From: an uncultured Veillonella sp.
GTDB lineage: Bacteria > Bacillota > Negativicutes > Veillonellales > Veillonellaceae
Direction of reading: 5' to 3'
Assembly (NCBI RefSeq): GCF_934190855.1
Contig: NZ_CAKPTN010000011.1
Span: 1-22,029 of the forward strand
DNA: 22,029 nt
The position numbers and the translations under genes are program-made. The notes beneath the pieces were generated by a model. It had not been told where the DNA came from and searched no databases. It was given only the letters and a program-made list of their open reading frames with translations. This document shows positions 15,288-22,029 of this stretch, piece by piece (position 1 is the first letter of the stretch; every line of letters starts with the position of its first letter).

Positions 15288-15329
15288 AAAAGCCTCCTTA
15301 TTTTCAATCCATTCTATTCTAACAAGTTC

Positions 15330-15335
15330 ATTATA
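15330..15335 (-). promoter_or_regulatory. Possible -10 box for the SDR gene
   Basis: TATAAT on the minus strand, about 43 bp before the SDR start, without a clear -35 box. Support is limited to the hexamer and its position. Confidence 0.4.
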
Positions 15336-15409
15336 CCATTATAAAAATTAAAAAACGTTACTCTACCACCTATAATCAGCGGAAATATTGTATACATGGA
15401 TAAGGTGAG

Positions 15410-15492
15410 AAAACAAAAGGGATACCTATTCAAAGCCGCCTTGGGTGCTACGCGCACCCATGAAGGCTAAAGAAAGGTATCCCTTTTGTTTT
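15410..15492. repeat. 83-nt compound hairpin with an 18-bp perfect outer stem after etfA
   Basis: The outer arms (15410-15427 and 15475-15492) are a perfect 18-bp inverted repeat around GGGATACC. Inside are AGCC/GGCT and a 7-bp stem TGGGTGC/GCACCCA with a 5-nt loop. The arms end in TTTTGTTTT, so it can terminate transcription in both directions, and it lies 39 bp after the etfA stop. It is much larger than the other terminators here; a small mobile-repeat origin is possible. Confidence 0.8.
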
Positions 15493-15530
15493 ATTAGGTT
15501 TGACGAGGAGAGCTCAAATATTACAGCTCT

Positions 15531-16532
15531 TTATTTAAGATGTTTCAACATATCATTTAACACTTCCATGCAGTCTCCTACGATACCATAGTTAGCGTGT
15601 TGGAAGATTTCTGCATTTGGATCGTTGTTAATAGCCACGATTGTGTCAGCACCGGAGATGCCGCTCACGTGTTGGATAGCACCGGAAATACCGAATGCCA
15701 AGTATAGTTTAGGGCTTACAGTTTTACCTGTTTGACCTACTTGGTAAGGCAATTCAATCCAGCCTTTTTCAACGAGTGGACGTGTAGCGCCTACTACGCC
15801 ACCGATAGCTTCAGCAAGTTCGTAAAGTCTATCAAAGTTTTCTTTAGAACCCATGCCGCGACCACCAGCTACAATGATATCCGCTTCTTGGATATTGTAA
15901 CCATCTTTGCCGAATGGAATAAAGTCAAGACGCTTCATGCGAATGTCTTCCGGTTTGAGGTCGAATTGTTCAACTTGAATACGGCCCCAGCTATCTGCAA
16001 TGCGTTCAGGTCTTTTAAATACGTTAGGACGTACGGAACCCATTTGTGGACGATGGTTTGGAGAAATGATTTCCGCCAAGATGTTGCCGCCCAACGCAGG
16101 ACGAGTCCATTCTACAAGGCCTTCTGCCGTATCTACAGTCAAGATTGTACAGTCCGCTACTACGCCATTTTGCATGCGACCAGACATACGAGGTGCCAAG
16201 TCACGACCGTTGTTAGTAGCGCCGATTAAAATTACGTTAGGCTTATGATCTTTGAAGAAGTCAGTTAATACTTTTGTATAGCCATCAGTTGTGTAGTATT
16301 TCAAAAGAGGGCTTTCAAAAACGTGAACAATATCAGCACCATGTGCTACGAGTTCTTCCGCTTCAGCTTGAACATTTTCACCAAGAAGCATTACTTGAAC
16401 TAGCTGTCCCAATTCCTTAGCGATACGGCGAGCTTGGCCAATCAATTCATAAGTAACCGGATGCACCACATCATCAATGGTATCGGCTACGACAAAGACG
16501 TCTTTATAATCATCAAAATTTGTCACACCCAT
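15531..16532 (-). CDS. etfA: Electron transfer flavoprotein alpha subunit (EtfA/FixB)
   Basis: The 333-aa cytoplasmic flavoprotein subunit carries the conserved C-terminal FAD domain: VAGGRGMGSKENF near residue 221, GATRPLVEKGW, VGQTGKTVSPKLYLAFGISG near 266-285 and a final INNDPNAEIF. It forms a heterodimer with the EtfB encoded upstream and shuttles electrons to the FixC/FixX partners. The start shares one base with the etfB stop (TAATG) and has AAAGGAGGTG upstream, so translation is coupled. Last gene of the fixCX-etfBA operon. Confidence 0.95.
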   Translation of the reverse strand: MGVTNFDDYKDVFVVADTIDDVVHPVTYELIGQARRIAKELGQLVQVMLLGENVQAEAEELVAHGADIVHVFESPLLKYYTTDGYTKVLTDFFKDHKPNVILIGATNNGRDLAPRMSGRMQNGVVADCTILTVDTAEGLVEWTRPALGGNILAEIISPNHRPQMGSVRPNVFKRPERIADSWGRIQVEQFDLKPEDIRMKRLDFIPFGKDGYNIQEADIIVAGGRGMGSKENFDRLYELAEAIGGVVGATRPLVEKGWIELPYQVGQTGKTVSPKLYLAFGISGAIQHVSGISGADTIVAINNDPNAEIFQHANYGIVGDCMEVLNDMLKHLK

Positions 16533-17518
16533 TACCGGTCACCTCCTTTGGAACCTTCATCACCTTGAGCGGCAGCTACCGCTTTAAAATCGCTAGCGGA
16601 CACACTTTCAACAGTAGCAGCCCGTTGCGCAGGATCTTTAACATCAACACCGTCATCATTAGCTTCCTCAGCCACAACAGGAGCGTCGCTTGGAACTAAT
16701 AGATGAGCAAATTTTTCTGGCTTAATATTATAGGCCAATTCGAGAACTTTTTTAGAACCTTCTTCAACGTTTGGAAGCATTTCAACTTTACCGCGAAGAG
16801 GTGGTTGGTATACCTTACGAACGCGCGTAGGGGAACCATTAAGGCCGATACGGCTTTCATCAATATTAGGCATATCACGCAATGTAATATGGGAAATTTC
16901 ATAACGTTTTGCGTAAATAGAGCTCCAGAGACCTGGTTGACGTGGCTCGTTAAGCTCAGCAGTAGCCGTTACCAATACTGGCAATGGCACTTCTACGATT
17001 TCGTAACCATTTTCGTGCTCTCGTGTTACAGTTGCCTTTTGAGCTGCTGTATCTACAGCGAATTTACAAGCATACGTTGCTTGCGCCATACCGAGTTCTT
17101 CTGCAATTTGAGGGCCTACTTGCGCAGTATCGCCGTCGATAGCTTGTTTACCGCAGAAAATGATTTCGAACTGACGGTTCATTGTTTTTTGAATATGACG
17201 GATAGCAGATGCAATGGTATAGCTTGTAGCTAACGTATCAGCACCACCGAAGGCACGGTCTGTAACAAGTACCGCATCATCAGCGCCAAGAGATAAACAC
17301 TCGCGAAGAGCATCCTCAGCTTGAGGAGGGCCCATCGCCAATACCGTTACACGGCTACCTTCATGTTCGTCTTTTACCGCCAAAGCCGCCTCTAACGCAT
17401 GCATATCGTCAGGGTTTACAATACTAGGCAAGCCTGTGCGGATGAGATTATTCGTTTCCGGATCCAGTTTAATCTCAGATGTATCTGGAACCTGTTTGAC
17501 ACATACTAATAACTCCAT
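16532..17518 (-). CDS. etfB: Electron transfer flavoprotein beta subunit (EtfB/FixA) with a C-terminal extension
   Basis: The 328-aa product starts MELLVCVKQVPDTSEIKLDP as FixA/EtfB proteins do. The motif CGKQAIDGDTAQVGPQIAEE near residue 121 is the loop typical of bifurcating and Fix-type EtfB. FixA/EtfB proteins are usually about 250-270 aa; this one continues about 60 residues beyond the expected end as an Ala/Asp/Glu-rich, probably disordered tail that ends KGGDR, where the etfA ribosome binding site overlaps. In bifurcating complexes, the EtfB flavin receives electrons from NADH and splits them between ferredoxin and the quinone side. Confidence 0.94.
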   Translation of the reverse strand: MELLVCVKQVPDTSEIKLDPETNNLIRTGLPSIVNPDDMHALEAALAVKDEHEGSRVTVLAMGPPQAEDALRECLSLGADDAVLVTDRAFGGADTLATSYTIASAIRHIQKTMNRQFEIIFCGKQAIDGDTAQVGPQIAEELGMAQATYACKFAVDTAAQKATVTREHENGYEIVEVPLPVLVTATAELNEPRQPGLWSSIYAKRYEISHITLRDMPNIDESRIGLNGSPTRVRKVYQPPLRGKVEMLPNVEEGSKKVLELAYNIKPEKFAHLLVPSDAPVVAEEANDDGVDVKDPAQRAATVESVSASDFKAVAAAQGDEGSKGGDR

Positions 17519-17522
17519 ACAC

Positions 17523-17801
17523 TCACCCCTGTCTAAATTCTACGCCCTTAGCGTTACGCGGATATTTCCAAGTTTTTACGATAGTTTCGCCACAGAGAAC
17601 ACGGCAAGTACCGCACTCTAAACAACCAGCGAAGTCAAAGGCTAAATCGCCATTTTCTTGTAATGTATATAGACCAGCAGGGCAGCCATTTACGAGTTTC
17701 ATTTTCTCTTCGCGGCTGAAGCCAGCGCCATCCACAAGGATATGAGGAGACGTTTCATCTACATAATATTTATTGGCGCCCAAGCGCTCTTCTAATTTCA
17801 T
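17523..17801 (-). CDS. fixX: FixX-type ferredoxin of the ETF complex
   Basis: The 92-aa protein has the FixX Cys pattern: NGCPAGLY near residue 39, then GCLECGTCRVLC near 59-70, and ends W.YP with a GVEFRQG tail as other FixX proteins do. It should carry iron-sulphur clusters and pass electrons between EtfAB and the FixC flavoprotein. It overlaps the fixC stop by 4 bp (ATGA), so the two are translationally coupled. Confidence 0.93.
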   Translation of the reverse strand: MKLEERLGANKYYVDETSPHILVDGAGFSREEKMKLVNGCPAGLYTLQENGDLAFDFAGCLECGTCRVLCGETIVKTWKYPRNAKGVEFRQG

Positions 17802-19105
17802 AGGGAACGCACCCCTTTCAATGCATCACGAATCAAGGTTACAAGGCCAACGTCTCCAACGCGACCCATCAATTTTTTCAACATCGGAACGGCACCATCA
17901 CCGTTTACAGTGAAGACATCGCGCATCACATTATTCACGAGAGATGGATATTCCTTGAAGATACGAGGATTGGATGCAAGGAAGTCAGGCATGTTTTTAT
18001 ACAATTTCAAGTCTTTATGCAACCAAGAATTTTTGATTTCACGTTCATATAGACTAGCAATGCGTTCCATATTTTCGTCGCGCAATGCTACGTTAGCAGC
18101 AGCTGCTGCACACATGCCGGATTCGATGGCAAGGTCCATCCCACGAATAGTATAACCAAGGTTCATACACATACGCGCTGCATCGCCAACGATAACATAA
18201 CCATTACCGCCCAATTGTGGCATTGCTTTATAACCACCTTCAGGTACGAGATGAGCACTATGTTCTTTCAATTGACCATTTTTCAACAATGGTGCAATTC
18301 TTGGATGACTTGTGAAAGCTGAAAGCATTTCGTCTACAGATTTATTAGCTTTACCGATATCTTCAAGACCTACAACCATACCTACGGAAAGACTTTCTTT
18401 ATTAGTATAAATAAAGCCACCGCCCAATAAGCCGTCAGTCATATCGCCCAATGTAAGCCATGCCATACCTTCATCACCAGATAGCATGAGGCGATTTTCA
18501 AGATCATCTTTTTTAAGTTTATATACTTCTTTAACGCCTACAGCCATTGTGCTTGGATCTGTAGGACCTGTTAAACCAGCTTTTTCCAATAACAATGTAT
18601 TGGAACCTTCTGCGATAACAACTAGTTTTGCATACACTTCATCATCGTGACAGCGAACGCCTACGACGCGGCGGTTCTTGCCTTCACCTTCAGTGATGAG
18701 GTCTGTAACTTGTACGTTAGATACGAGGAGAGCACCTTTTTTCTCTGCCTCACCTGCGAGCCATTTATCAAATTTAGCGCGCAATACTACGTAGGATTCC
18801 TCATTAGGTTTCCCATCTTGATTACTATACTCAATAGTAGTCATTTCATTGCCAGTACCAATAGAAATACGCTCTTTTGTCACTTTCCGTTCCAATGGTG
18901 CACGTTCTCTAAAGTCCGGTACGAGACGTTCTAACGAATGTGTGTAGATACGTCCACCCATCATATTTTTAGCGCCTGGTGCGGTGCCACGTTCGATGAG
19001 TAGTACTTTCGCCCGCTGTTCTGCGAGGCGCAATGCCGCCGCAGAGCCCGCTGGACCTGCACCAACGACGATGACATCAAATGTTTCATTACGATCAATT
19101 GCCAT
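17798..19105 (-). CDS. fixC: FixC-type ETF:quinone oxidoreductase flavoprotein
   Basis: The 435-aa protein starts with an FAD Rossmann motif VVGAGPAGSAAALRLAEQ near residue 12. It matches the FixC/ETF-QO flavoprotein family, with GGNGYVIVGDAARMCMNLGYT about residue 300 forming the second FAD contact. With FixX and EtfAB it makes the EtfABCX complex, which in other bacteria bifurcates NADH electrons to ferredoxin and quinone. First gene of the operon; AAAGGAGCTG precedes the start. Candidate operators lie in the gap before the divergent ArsR-type regulator. Confidence 0.94.
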   Translation of the reverse strand: MAIDRNETFDVIVVGAGPAGSAAALRLAEQRAKVLLIERGTAPGAKNMMGGRIYTHSLERLVPDFRERAPLERKVTKERISIGTGNEMTTIEYSNQDGKPNEESYVVLRAKFDKWLAGEAEKKGALLVSNVQVTDLITEGEGKNRRVVGVRCHDDEVYAKLVVIAEGSNTLLLEKAGLTGPTDPSTMAVGVKEVYKLKKDDLENRLMLSGDEGMAWLTLGDMTDGLLGGGFIYTNKESLSVGMVVGLEDIGKANKSVDEMLSAFTSHPRIAPLLKNGQLKEHSAHLVPEGGYKAMPQLGGNGYVIVGDAARMCMNLGYTIRGMDLAIESGMCAAAAANVALRDENMERIASLYEREIKNSWLHKDLKLYKNMPDFLASNPRIFKEYPSLVNNVMRDVFTVNGDGAVPMLKKLMGRVGDVGLVTLIRDALKGVRSL

Positions 19106-19288
19106 ATACTCAGCTCCTTTAAATGAAAGCTTAACTTACATAAGTTCATACAGTATATATATATTCTCTACGAAGAGGTAAAACACCTTTAAAAAAATCG
19201 ACAAAAAAATAAATATATTCTATATTTTACGAAATTATGCTATATAACACTCTATAGTATGTATATATACTCATTATAGGCTCATACT

Positions 19289-19320
19289 ATTGCACACTAA
19301 GATTTTTAATTAAGTGCAAT
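19289..19320. promoter_or_regulatory. Inverted repeat ATTGCAC...GTGCAAT, possible operator
   Basis: Perfect 7-bp arms (19289-19295 and 19314-19320) are separated by an 18-bp AT-rich spacer, midway between the divergent genes. The arm-to-arm distance is 25 bp. Confidence 0.45.
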
Positions 19321-19358
19321 AAAATTCATCAATTCGTGAAATTTATAAGTTTTTCTAG

Positions 19359-19373
19359 CTTTCACAGTGAAAG
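19359..19373. promoter_or_regulatory. Perfect 15-bp palindrome, likely regulator operator
   Basis: CTTTCAC-A-GTGAAAG is a perfect 7-1-7 dyad. A matching half-site GTGAAA lies at about 19336-19341. Winged-helix regulators bind such dyads, so the ArsR-type protein encoded at 19494 is the obvious candidate. Confidence 0.55.
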
Positions 19374-19493
19374 TAGCGTATGATAAAAGTAGGAAAAACC
19401 CTATACGGAGCAAGACGCGTATAATACGACCGCATAATGCAAGTCCACGGTCAAGGTTAGGAACTCGTTATTTTTTAAGTAAGAGGAGGCCCT

Positions 19494-19955
19494 ATGGACC
19501 CGTTAAGAATCTTGAAAGCATTATCCAATCCGCATCGGTTAGATATTATATTGTGGCTAAAACACCCAGAGCAAGAATTTGGTGCACAAGTTCACACTAA
19601 AACTCTTATCGATTTCCCACACAGTGTAAGCGTTAAGAGTATCCAAAAACGCTGCGGTGTATCTCAATCGTCTATTTCTACATTTATGAGCATTTTAGAA
19701 AATGCAGAACTTGTAGAGTCTCGCAAAATTGACCAATATACCTACTTCCGTCGTAACGAAGAGGTAATTCGTGATTTTGGCGAGTGGTACAACAAAGAAG
19801 TATCCATTCAATCAGATGATATTGACAAATTATTAGAAACGGTAATCTTAGAAGACACTTCGTATCCAACAACAGAGGAAAACTCTATGCCTAGCGAGCA
19901 GCTCGCAGCCGAATTGCGTACTAAGGGACCACATCATGATGAAGAAGGAAAATAA
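19494..19955 (+). CDS. ArsR-family winged-helix transcriptional regulator
   Basis: The 153-aa product begins MDPLRILKALSNPHRLDIIL, a typical ArsR first helix, followed by a helix-turn-helix (IQKRCGVSQSSISTFMSIL, about 51-69) and a wing (LVESRKIDQYTYFRRN). The ELCVCDL-type metal site of SmtB/ArsR is absent, so this is probably not a classical metal sensor; a redox or metabolite cue is more likely. The C-terminal ~45 residues are acidic and low-complexity. AAGAGGAGG precedes the ATG. Divergent from fixCX-etfBA and next to palindromes in the shared gap, it is inferred to control that operon, itself or both. Confidence 0.9.
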   Translation: MDPLRILKALSNPHRLDIILWLKHPEQEFGAQVHTKTLIDFPHSVSVKSIQKRCGVSQSSISTFMSILENAELVESRKIDQYTYFRRNEEVIRDFGEWYNKEVSIQSDDIDKLLETVILEDTSYPTTEENSMPSEQLAAELRTKGPHHDEEGK

Positions 19956-19994
19956 TTCTCCTTCCCTACGTATTATACCTAGGGATAAAACAAA

Positions 19995-20034
19995 AAGAAG
20001 CTATAACATCTAGTATTATAGCTTCTTTTTTATT
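19995..20034 (+). terminator. Terminator after the ArsR-type gene
   Basis: AAGAAGCTATAA pairs with TTATAGCTTCTT around a 9-nt loop and is followed by a T-run on the plus strand. Confidence 0.88.
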
Positions 20035-20116
20035 ATTGTCTTTAGACTGGTTCGCGACGTAGTCGCGAATCATAAAACCACCCGCTATGCGGGTGCGGCA
20101 ACGAAAGTTATACAAA

Positions 20117-20183
20117 AAAATCACCTTGCTTAAGTATAATGTAGGTGTTCAAGCCGCATTATATACAAAAGAAAGGTGATTTT
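20117..20183 (+). promoter_or_regulatory. Leader hairpin that masks the transposase ribosome binding site
   Basis: AAAATCACCTT (20117-20127) is the exact inverse of AAGGTGATTTT (20173-20183), which contains the AAAGGTG ribosome binding site just before the ATG at 20186. An inner GTATAATG/CATTATAT stem extends it. IS200 elements are known to limit transposase translation by such leader structures. Confidence 0.75.
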
Positions 20184-20185
20184 AT

Positions 20186-20635
20186 ATGGCAACAAAGACA
20201 CAGAGCCTTGCGCACACAAAATGGTTATGCAAATACCACATAGTATTTACACCTAAGTATAGACGTAAAGTTATATATAATCAATACAGAAATAGTTTAC
20301 GTGAAATACTGAGACGTTTATGTGAATATAAGGGCGTCAAGATTATAGAGGGGGAGCTTATGGCAGATCATGTGCATATGCTAGTATTAATCCCACCTAA
20401 AATATCAGTGTCATCTTTTATGGGATATTTAAAAGGTAAAAGTGCACTAATGATGTTCGATAAACACGCAAACTTAAAGTATAAATTTGGAAATAGACAC
20501 TTTTGGTCCGAGGGGTATTATGTAAGTACGGTAGGTTTAAATGAAGCTACCGTAAAAAAATATATACGTGAGCAAGAGTTACATGACCAAATGAAAGATA
20601 AACTTAGTGTAAAAAAATATGAAGACCCTTTTTAG
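20186..20635 (+). CDS. tnpA: IS200-type Y1 (HUH) transposase TnpA
   Basis: The 149-aa product is full length for the family. The HUH metal-binding motif is H62-V-H64 in ADHVHMLV, and the catalytic tyrosine is Y126 in VKKYIREQE. The fold cue KYHIVFTPKYRRKVIY is typical. TnpA nicks single-stranded DNA at the hairpin ends, mobilising the element as a single-stranded circle preferentially at replication forks. No frameshift is seen, so it may be active. Translation is likely held low by the leader hairpin that covers the ribosome binding site. No tnpB follows; the 155-bp tail is hairpin-rich. Confidence 0.95.
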   Translation: MATKTQSLAHTKWLCKYHIVFTPKYRRKVIYNQYRNSLREILRRLCEYKGVKIIEGELMADHVHMLVLIPPKISVSSFMGYLKGKSALMMFDKHANLKYKFGNRHFWSEGYYVSTVGLNEATVKKYIREQELHDQMKDKLSVKKYEDPF

Positions 20636-20790
20636 GGTAGCAAGTAATACATATCCCCTTTAAGGGGAACGTTACGAGTCAATGGCTATGCGGCTTGAAC
20701 GTAGTGAAAGCCAGCGCCTTTAGACGCTGGCCTAGTACTACGGGCTTATAGCCCGTGAGCAAACCACCCGTTTTACGGGTGGTTCTGATT
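20636..20790 (+). other. Hairpin-rich 3' tail of the IS200-like element
   Basis: Four hairpins follow one another: CCCC/GGGG (20655-20667), GCCAGCG/CGCTGGC (20710-20731), ACGGGC/GCCCGT (20740-20756) and the right-end hairpin ACCACCCGT/ACGGGTGGT (20763-20783). In addition ATGCGGCTTGAAC (20688-20700) is the exact reverse complement of the leader segment 20147-20159. The segment looks like structured RNA or folded single-stranded DNA, not coding sequence. Confidence 0.6.
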
Positions 20791-21108
20791 TTAATCATCT
20801 AATACATTTTGTAGATCTCGCCGATTATAATAAATATGACGAACTTCCATTACATCTTCAATTACTACATAAAAAATATAAAAATTACGCACTGTAATCT
20901 TATAATATGGATACTTACGTTGCTTCTTACTTGGATATACAGCAAAAGATTCTGGACAACTTAATCTTGAGTATATAGCAGTCTCAATATCTGTAATTAA
21001 CTGATGAGCAGCCTCTCTATTATGAAGAACATAAGTTATATAATCAACAATATGATTAAGCTCTTCCTCAAATAATGGTAAAATTGTTAGTCTATATTTC
21101 CGCTCCAT
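20791..21108 (-). CDS. RelE/ParE-family toxin
   Basis: The 105-aa protein starts MERKYRLTILPLFEEELNHI and matches the ParE/RelE fold: two N-terminal helices, then strands with YKITVRNFYIFYVV and VRHIYYNRRDL, the basic/aromatic end typical of the family. RelE-type members cleave ribosome-bound mRNA, ParE-type members poison gyrase; the sequence does not decide which. The start overlaps the antitoxin gene by 17 bp and follows AAGGGAG. The stop lies directly at the right end of the IS200-like element, whose end hairpin may double as its terminator. Confidence 0.9.
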   Translation of the reverse strand: MERKYRLTILPLFEEELNHIVDYITYVLHNREAAHQLITDIETAIYSRLSCPESFAVYPSKKQRKYPYYKITVRNFYIFYVVIEDVMEVRHIYYNRRDLQNVLDD

Positions 21109-21361
21109 CGATTCTCTCCCTTACGCGACGAAATACATCGGCACCAGAGTATCGAATTTTGCTTTCTTTTGCTGCAGAATCAGCTTCATCCAAGGCGTAC
21201 TCAATAGGATCTGTTAATGCTGAATATTGTTCAATACTCATTAACACCATAGTTCCATATCCATTCTTAGTTAAAAATACAGGAGAATTTGTGGTAATAA
21301 CGGTTTCTTCAACTTCAGGAAATTTATTACGCAAGTCTGATACGGGTCTAATATTAATCAA
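21092..21361 (-). CDS. Phd/YefM-family antitoxin
   Basis: The 89-aa product from the TTG at 21361 reads MINIRPVSDLRNKFPEVEET, the standard start of Phd/YefM antitoxins. That match, plus AGGAGG eight bases upstream, favours TTG over a GTG three codons earlier that overlaps the ribosome binding site. The N-terminal half should bind operator DNA; the C-terminal half (EADSAAKESKIRYSGADVFR) neutralises the toxin. Autoregulation by the antitoxin-toxin complex is usual in the family. Confidence 0.9.
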   Translation of the reverse strand: MINIRPVSDLRNKFPEVEETVITTNSPVFLTKNGYGTMVLMSIEQYSALTDPIEYALDEADSAAKESKIRYSGADVFRRVRERIDGAEI

Positions 21362-21442
21362 TATATACACCTCCTTATATCATAATTCTATCATTATTTT
21401 ATTAAACTGACTAATAGTATTATATTAATTAACAATTCAAGT

Positions 21443-21472
21443 AAGAAAGCCCTCCAGCTGGAGGGCTTTCTT
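21443..21472. terminator. Bidirectional terminator between the aminotransferase and the antitoxin
   Basis: A perfect 30-bp palindrome with CCCTCCAGCTGGAGGG at its centre and AAGAAAG/CTTTCTT flanks. It lies 21 bp after the aminotransferase stop (minus strand) and upstream of the toxin-antitoxin genes. Confidence 0.92.
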
Positions 21473-21493
21473 TATATTATGATTATCTTATTG

Positions 21494-22029
21494 TTAGCGT
21501 TGCGCTTCATAGGCTCTGAATAGTTTAGATAACAATTCAGGCGCTAAGCGTAATAAGTCTGGATTTTCACAGAAGGATACGCGCAATTGTGTCTTACCAG
21601 GGTTATCTTCACCCTTTTTACCACTGTAGAAACCATTGAGCGGTGCCATGAGTAGGGTGTACTCTTGCCCATCATCAAGGCTTACTGCGCCGTGCTCAGC
21701 ACACCAAGAGGCAAACTCTACCCCATCAAAGCCAGGTTTAGCTACCTTGCGTACGTCGATTACAAAATAAATAGACGCTTCAGGGCGAGATACGATGAAG
21801 TCCGGCTCTACCTCTTTGAAACCTTGGTGAAGTTCAAAGATCATTTGACGGTAGTAATCGCGTTGCTGCTCATACCAGTTGTGTAATTGTGCATAGGACT
21901 CGTGCTTCAAAGCGCCAAAGATATATTGGCCCAATGTATTAGCACTGAGATTGGCTGTATATTCAGCAACAGATTTTTCGTAGCACAATTTATTGTCTGT
22001 AATGATGGCACCAATGCGAAGACCACATG
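21494..22029 (-). CDS. PLP-dependent aminotransferase class I/II, C-terminal part
   Basis: The frame is open from the window edge to a stop at 21494 and gives the last ~178 residues. It enters with CGLRIGAIITDNKLCYEKS, the segment that directly follows the PLP-binding lysine in class I aminotransferases (the lysine itself is outside). Later come RPEASIYFVIDV and LRVSFCENPDLLRLAPELL, containing the Arg that binds the substrate carboxylate. The cysteine before GLRIGA recalls a subgroup annotated as aspartate-type aminotransferases, but the substrate is not settled. Confidence 0.9.
   Translation of the reverse strand, partial: CGLRIGAIITDNKLCYEKSVAEYTANLSANTLGQYIFGALKHESYAQLHNWYEQQRDYYRQMIFELHQGFKEVEPDFIVSRPEASIYFVIDVRKVAKPGFDGVEFASWCAEHGAVSLDDGQEYTLLMAPLNGFYSGKKGEDNPGKTQLRVSFCENPDLLRLAPELLSKLFRAYEAQR

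Larger units (their letters stand above)
19106..19493. other. 388-bp divergent control region between fixC and the ArsR-type gene
   Basis: No gene is seen. The fixC side is AT-rich (alternating TATA runs), with no clear -35/-10 pair. Two inverted repeats are visible: ATTGCAC/GTGCAAT (19289-19320) and a perfect CTTTCAC-A-GTGAAAG (19359-19373). On the plus strand TATAAT occurs near 19420 as a possible -10 for the regulator. Confidence 0.7.
20041..20790 (+). mobile_element. IS200-like (IS200/IS605 family) insertion element, approximate limits
   Basis: The segment holds a Y1 transposase gene and matching subterminal hairpins: CACCCGC/GCGGGTG at 20079-20095 on the left and ACCACCCGT/ACGGGTGGT at 20063-position-equivalent on the right, 20763-20783. 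There are no long terminal inverted repeats, as expected for this single-strand transposing family. A hairpin TTCGCGAC-GTA-GTCGCGAA (20051-20069) may belong to the left end. It carries no tnpB. Exact ends cannot be set without other copies; the right end lies within a few bases of the toxin stop at 20791. Confidence 0.8.

Noticed and set aside
15732..16229. Open plus-strand frame opposite etfA (165 codons)
   Set aside because: Shadow of the strongly conserved etfA; its translation has no domain character.

Overview
The window reads as a chromosomal segment of a Veillonella-like bacterium (Negativicutes: a Firmicutes lineage with an outer membrane). This is inferred from recalled protein similarity, a leucine T-box leader, Fur-type operators with TGAGAAT/ATTCTCA arms, a CXAB-ordered electron-transfer flavoprotein operon and moderate, AT-leaning composition. 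Nothing was searched. Nearly all genes lie on the minus strand, so operons read from high to low coordinates.

Layout from low to high coordinate. (1) 1-324: the start of a small multidrug resistance (SMR) transporter, with a terminator-like hairpin just before its ribosome binding site. (2) 469-5237: the leucine operon leuA-leuC-leuD-leuB, headed by a good promoter and a T-box riboswitch whose antiterminator and terminator can be drawn, plus a 20-bp inverted repeat between the T-box and leuA. (3) 5299-7178: three single genes: an unrecognised 135-aa protein, a secreted protein and a glyoxalase-fold (VOC) protein. Two hairpins sharing a GCCTAACG motif lie between the first two. (4) 7602-7949, plus strand: a small protein with a C-terminal Cys cluster, preceded by TATCACA repeats and followed by two terminators. 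(5) 8036-12904: a complete five-gene ABC importer of the peptide/nickel/metallophore class. Its control region has two Fur-box-like sites and a pentanucleotide TATAT tandem repeat. This is the best candidate for something new: an apparently metal-regulated and possibly phase-variable importer. (6) 13140-14391: a tandem pair of secreted 200-aa paralogues, related to the secreted protein at 5976, with their own promoter. (7) 14529-15287: a short-chain dehydrogenase.

(8) 15531-19105: fixC-fixX-etfB-etfA, encoding an electron-transfer flavoprotein with its quinone-oxidoreductase-like partner and ferredoxin. It probably links NADH to ferredoxin and quinone by electron bifurcation. It is transcribed divergently from an ArsR-type regulator (19494-19955). 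A perfect 7-1-7 palindrome and a second inverted repeat lie between them. (9) About 20041-20790: an IS200-like element with a Y1 transposase, terminal hairpins, a ribosome-binding-site-masking inverted repeat, and a hairpin-rich 3' tail that can pair with the 5' leader. (10) 20791-21361: a Phd/YefM-RelE/ParE toxin-antitoxin pair. (11) 21494-22029: the C-terminal part of a PLP-dependent aminotransferase.

No tRNA, rRNA, CRISPR array or phage gene was seen. Functions come from motifs and recalled family resemblance. Operators and RNA structures were found by eye and have not been folded computationally.
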